Source: Paracoccus methylovorus
GTDB taxonomy: Bacteria > Pseudomonadota > Alphaproteobacteria > Rhodobacterales > Rhodobacteraceae
DNA: 64,000 nt
Reading direction: 5' to 3'
NCBI RefSeq assembly: GCF_016919705.1
Contig: NZ_CP070371.1
Span: forward strand, 463,501 to 527,500
The notes beneath the pieces are model-generated. The model worked only from the letters and a program-made list of their open reading frames with translations, was not told the DNA's origin and did not search any database. The position numbers and the translations under genes are program-made. This document shows, one piece after another, positions 62,423 to 64,000 of this stretch (positions are counted from its first letter, which is position 1; each line of letters starts with the position of its first letter).

Positions 62423-63778
62423 ATGGGCGGCACCGAGGTCATCGACAATTTCCTGGCGGTCTTCACCAGCTATATCGACTCTGGCTTCGGGTTGCTGGGC
62501 GCTGAGGTCGCCTTCATCGCCACCACCCTGATCGTCATCGACGTGACCCTGGCCGCGCTGTTCTGGGCCTGGGGCGCCGAGGACGACATTCTGGCGCGCC
62601 TGGTGAAGAAGACCATCTTCGTCGGCGTCTTCGCCTGGCTGATCACCAACTGGAACAGTCTCGCCCGCATCGTCTTCGACAGTTTCGCCGGTCTCGGGCT
62701 GATGGCCTCCGGCACCGGGTTCTCGGCCGCCGATCTCATGCGCCCCGGCCGCGTCGCCCAGACCGGGCTCGACGCCGGCCGGCCGCTGCTGGAATCCATC
62801 TCCGATCTGATGGGCTGGGTCGCGGTGTTCGAGAACCTCATCCAGATCCTGTGTCTGTTCTTCGCCTGGGCGCTGGTGATCCTGGCCTTCTTCATCCTCG
62901 CCGTGCAGCTCTTCGTCACCCTGATCGAGTTCAAGCTGACGACACTCGCGGGTTTCGTGCTGATCCCCTTCGGCCTCTTCGGCAAGACCGCCTTCATGGC
63001 CGAGCGTGTGCTCGGCAATGTCGTGTCCAGCGGTATCAAGGTGCTGGTCCTGGCGGTGATCATCGGCATCGGTTCGACGCTCTTCTCGCAATTCACCGAT
63101 GGTTTTGGCGGGGTCGCCCCCACGGTTGACGACGCCATGGCCATCGTGCTGGCGGCGCTGTCGCTGCTCGGTCTCGGCATCTTCGGGCCAGGCATCGCCA
63201 ATGGGCTCGTCTCCGGTGGTCCGCAGCTTGGTGCCGGCGCCGCCGTCGGCACCGGCCTCGCCATCGGGGGTGCGGCAATGGCCGCGGGCGGCGGCACGAT
63301 GCTCGCGGCCCGTGCCGGCGGCATGGCACTGTCTGGCGGTGCCGCCACCGTCCGGACCGGCGCGACGGCGGCGGGCGCAGCCTCGACCGCCTACCGGCTC
63401 GGTTCCATGGGCCATTCCGGCGCCGGTGGCATCGCCTCCGGCATGGGCGGCATCGCCAGTGCCACCGGATCGGCGGCAATCTCGCCCCTGCGCCGCATGG
63501 TCGGAAAGGCCGCTGGCGGCATCAAGTCCAGCTATGCCTCCGGCGCAAAGGGCAGTTTTGCGACCACCGGCGGCTCCTCCACCATGGGCACGGACGGTGG
63601 CAATCTCTCCATCGCAGGCACCGACGCTTCCATGCCTGATGGTGCGCCCCAATGGGCCCAGAAGATGCGTCGGGGACAGGCGCTTAGCCGTGGGCTCTCG
63701 ATTGCCGGCCACGCCATCCGCTCCGGCGACAACCATGCCGGCGGCGCCTCGATCAATCTTTCCGAAAGAAACCGCTGA
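62423..63778 (+). CDS. trbL: TrbL, VirB6-like P-type conjugation membrane protein
   Basis: 451 residues with six or so membrane helices in the first ~290 residues (IATTLIVIDVTLAALFWAW; TIFVGVFAWLITNW; ILCLFFAWALVILAFFILAVQLFVTL; GIKVLVLAVIIGIGSTLF; AIVLAALSLLGLGIFG). It has a long Gly/Ala/Ser-rich C-terminal tail, standard for TrbL. Forms the inner-membrane channel. Its stop overlaps the trbF start (TGATG). Confidence 0.93.
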   Translation: MGGTEVIDNFLAVFTSYIDSGFGLLGAEVAFIATTLIVIDVTLAALFWAWGAEDDILARLVKKTIFVGVFAWLITNWNSLARIVFDSFAGLGLMASGTGFSAADLMRPGRVAQTGLDAGRPLLESISDLMGWVAVFENLIQILCLFFAWALVILAFFILAVQLFVTLIEFKLTTLAGFVLIPFGLFGKTAFMAERVLGNVVSSGIKVLVLAVIIGIGSTLFSQFTDGFGGVAPTVDDAMAIVLAALSLLGLGIFGPGIANGLVSGGPQLGAGAAVGTGLAIGGAAMAAGGGTMLAARAGGMALSGGAATVRTGATAAGAASTAYRLGSMGHSGAGGIASGMGGIASATGSAAISPLRRMVGKAAGGIKSSYASGAKGSFATTGGSSTMGTDGGNLSIAGTDASMPDGAPQWAQKMRRGQALSRGLSIAGHAIRSGDNHAGGASINLSERNR

Positions 63779-64000
63779 TGAACATTTTTCGACGCCCTGC
63801 GACCCATTACGGCAAGACGCCCGAGCCGGAAACGCCCTATCAGAAGGCCGCACAGGCATGGGACGAGCGCATCGGCTCGGCCCGCGTGCAGGCCGGGAAC
63901 TGGCGCCTCATGGCCTTTGCCTGCCTGTTCCTCGCCGCCGGTTTCGCCGCGGCGCTGGTCTGGCAATCGGCGCGCGGCACCGTGGTGCCATGGGTGGTGC
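63778..64000 (+). CDS. trbF: TrbF, VirB8-like conjugation protein, 5' part
   Basis: First 74 residues; the gene is cut by the window end. NIFRRPATHYGKTPEPETPYQKAAQAWDERIGSARVQAGNWR is the TrbF cytoplasmic opening, followed by its single membrane helix (LMAFACLFLAAGFAAALVW) and the start of the periplasmic domain. trbG and trbI would be expected next. Confidence 0.92.
   Translation, partial: MNIFRRPATHYGKTPEPETPYQKAAQAWDERIGSARVQAGNWRLMAFACLFLAAGFAAALVWQSARGTVVPWVV

Noticed and set aside
1..64000. CRISPR arrays, rRNA operons or complete tRNA genes
   Set aside because: No regularly spaced 25-40 bp repeats and no rRNA signatures were seen; the only tRNA-like sequence is the 3' half of tRNA-fMet at 26660-26704.

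Overview
The window is GC-rich DNA from an alphaproteobacterium, most likely Rhodobacteraceae (Paracoccus/Rhodobacter-like). The main reason is a complete uptake-hydrogenase locus in the order known from Rhodobacter capsulatus: (hupTU)V-hypF-hupSL-(hupE)-hupC-hupDFGHJK-hypAB-hupR-hypCDE. The genus is an inference. All calls were made by reading the sequence, without database searches.

1-16.8 kb: H2-uptake locus, all on the + strand with almost no gaps. It holds the end of the H2 sensor (HupV), the Tat-exported membrane-bound [NiFe] hydrogenase HupSL with its cytochrome b (HupC), a HupE-type permease, the maturation proteins (HupD, F, G, H, J, K; HypA, B, C, D, E, F) and the response regulator HupR. 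HupR has lost the GAFTGA and Walker B residues of sigma-54 activators. A strong hairpin terminator separates hupC from hupD.

16.8-26.5 kb: accessory chromosome. An IS110-like scrap is followed by a DUF21/CBS (CorC/HlyC-type) gene pair on the - strand, a divergent AraC regulator/SDR pair, a methionine aminopeptidase, and an Rrf2 regulator-flavoprotein-methyltransferase operon. Next comes a tyrosine integrase whose upstream region has three helically phased repeats. At 26,660-26,704 lies the 3' half of an initiator tRNA-fMet with its terminator. It begins exactly in the anticodon loop and looks like an integration junction. The 3' end of a large serine recombinase gene reads antisense through it.

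28.4-40.2 kb: mixed cargo. It contains an aldo/keto reductase divergent from an AraC regulator, then a conspicuously AT-richer receiver/histidine-kinase pair of unknown role next to an intact IS5/IS427-type element. After that come an SH3 lipoprotein, a YecA-like SEC-C protein, a CatB-type acetyltransferase, DUF2200, an adenine/cytosine-N4 DNA methylase and a frameshifted TIR-domain gene.

40.2-64 kb: backbone of an integrative/conjugative or plasmid-like element. In order: a decayed inverted ssb copy, ssb, small ORFs, frameshifted DUF6499/DUF2285, DUF2285, XRE regulator, AlpA-like HTH, RepA with an iteron origin, DUF2840, cytosine methyltransferase, TraF-type S26 peptidase, DUF736, lytic transglycosylase, DPPY methylase, oriT-like repeats, DUF3363 relaxase, Phd/PIN toxin-antitoxin, TraG coupling protein, ribbon-helix-helix protein, LysR, and the trb mating-pair genes trbB-C-D-E-J-K-L-F (trbF is cut by the window end). 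TrbB has an internal in-frame deletion that removes its P-loop. At least three genes of the 36-51 kb stretch, probably four, carry single-base frameshifts. Self-transfer may therefore be damaged, or the assembly may contain indel errors.

The most interesting points are the origin architecture after repA, the repeat cluster before the relaxase, the P-loop-less TrbB, the AT-rich kinase/receiver pair, the inverted ssb relic, and the cytosine methyltransferase whose middle part is open and protein-like in two frames.
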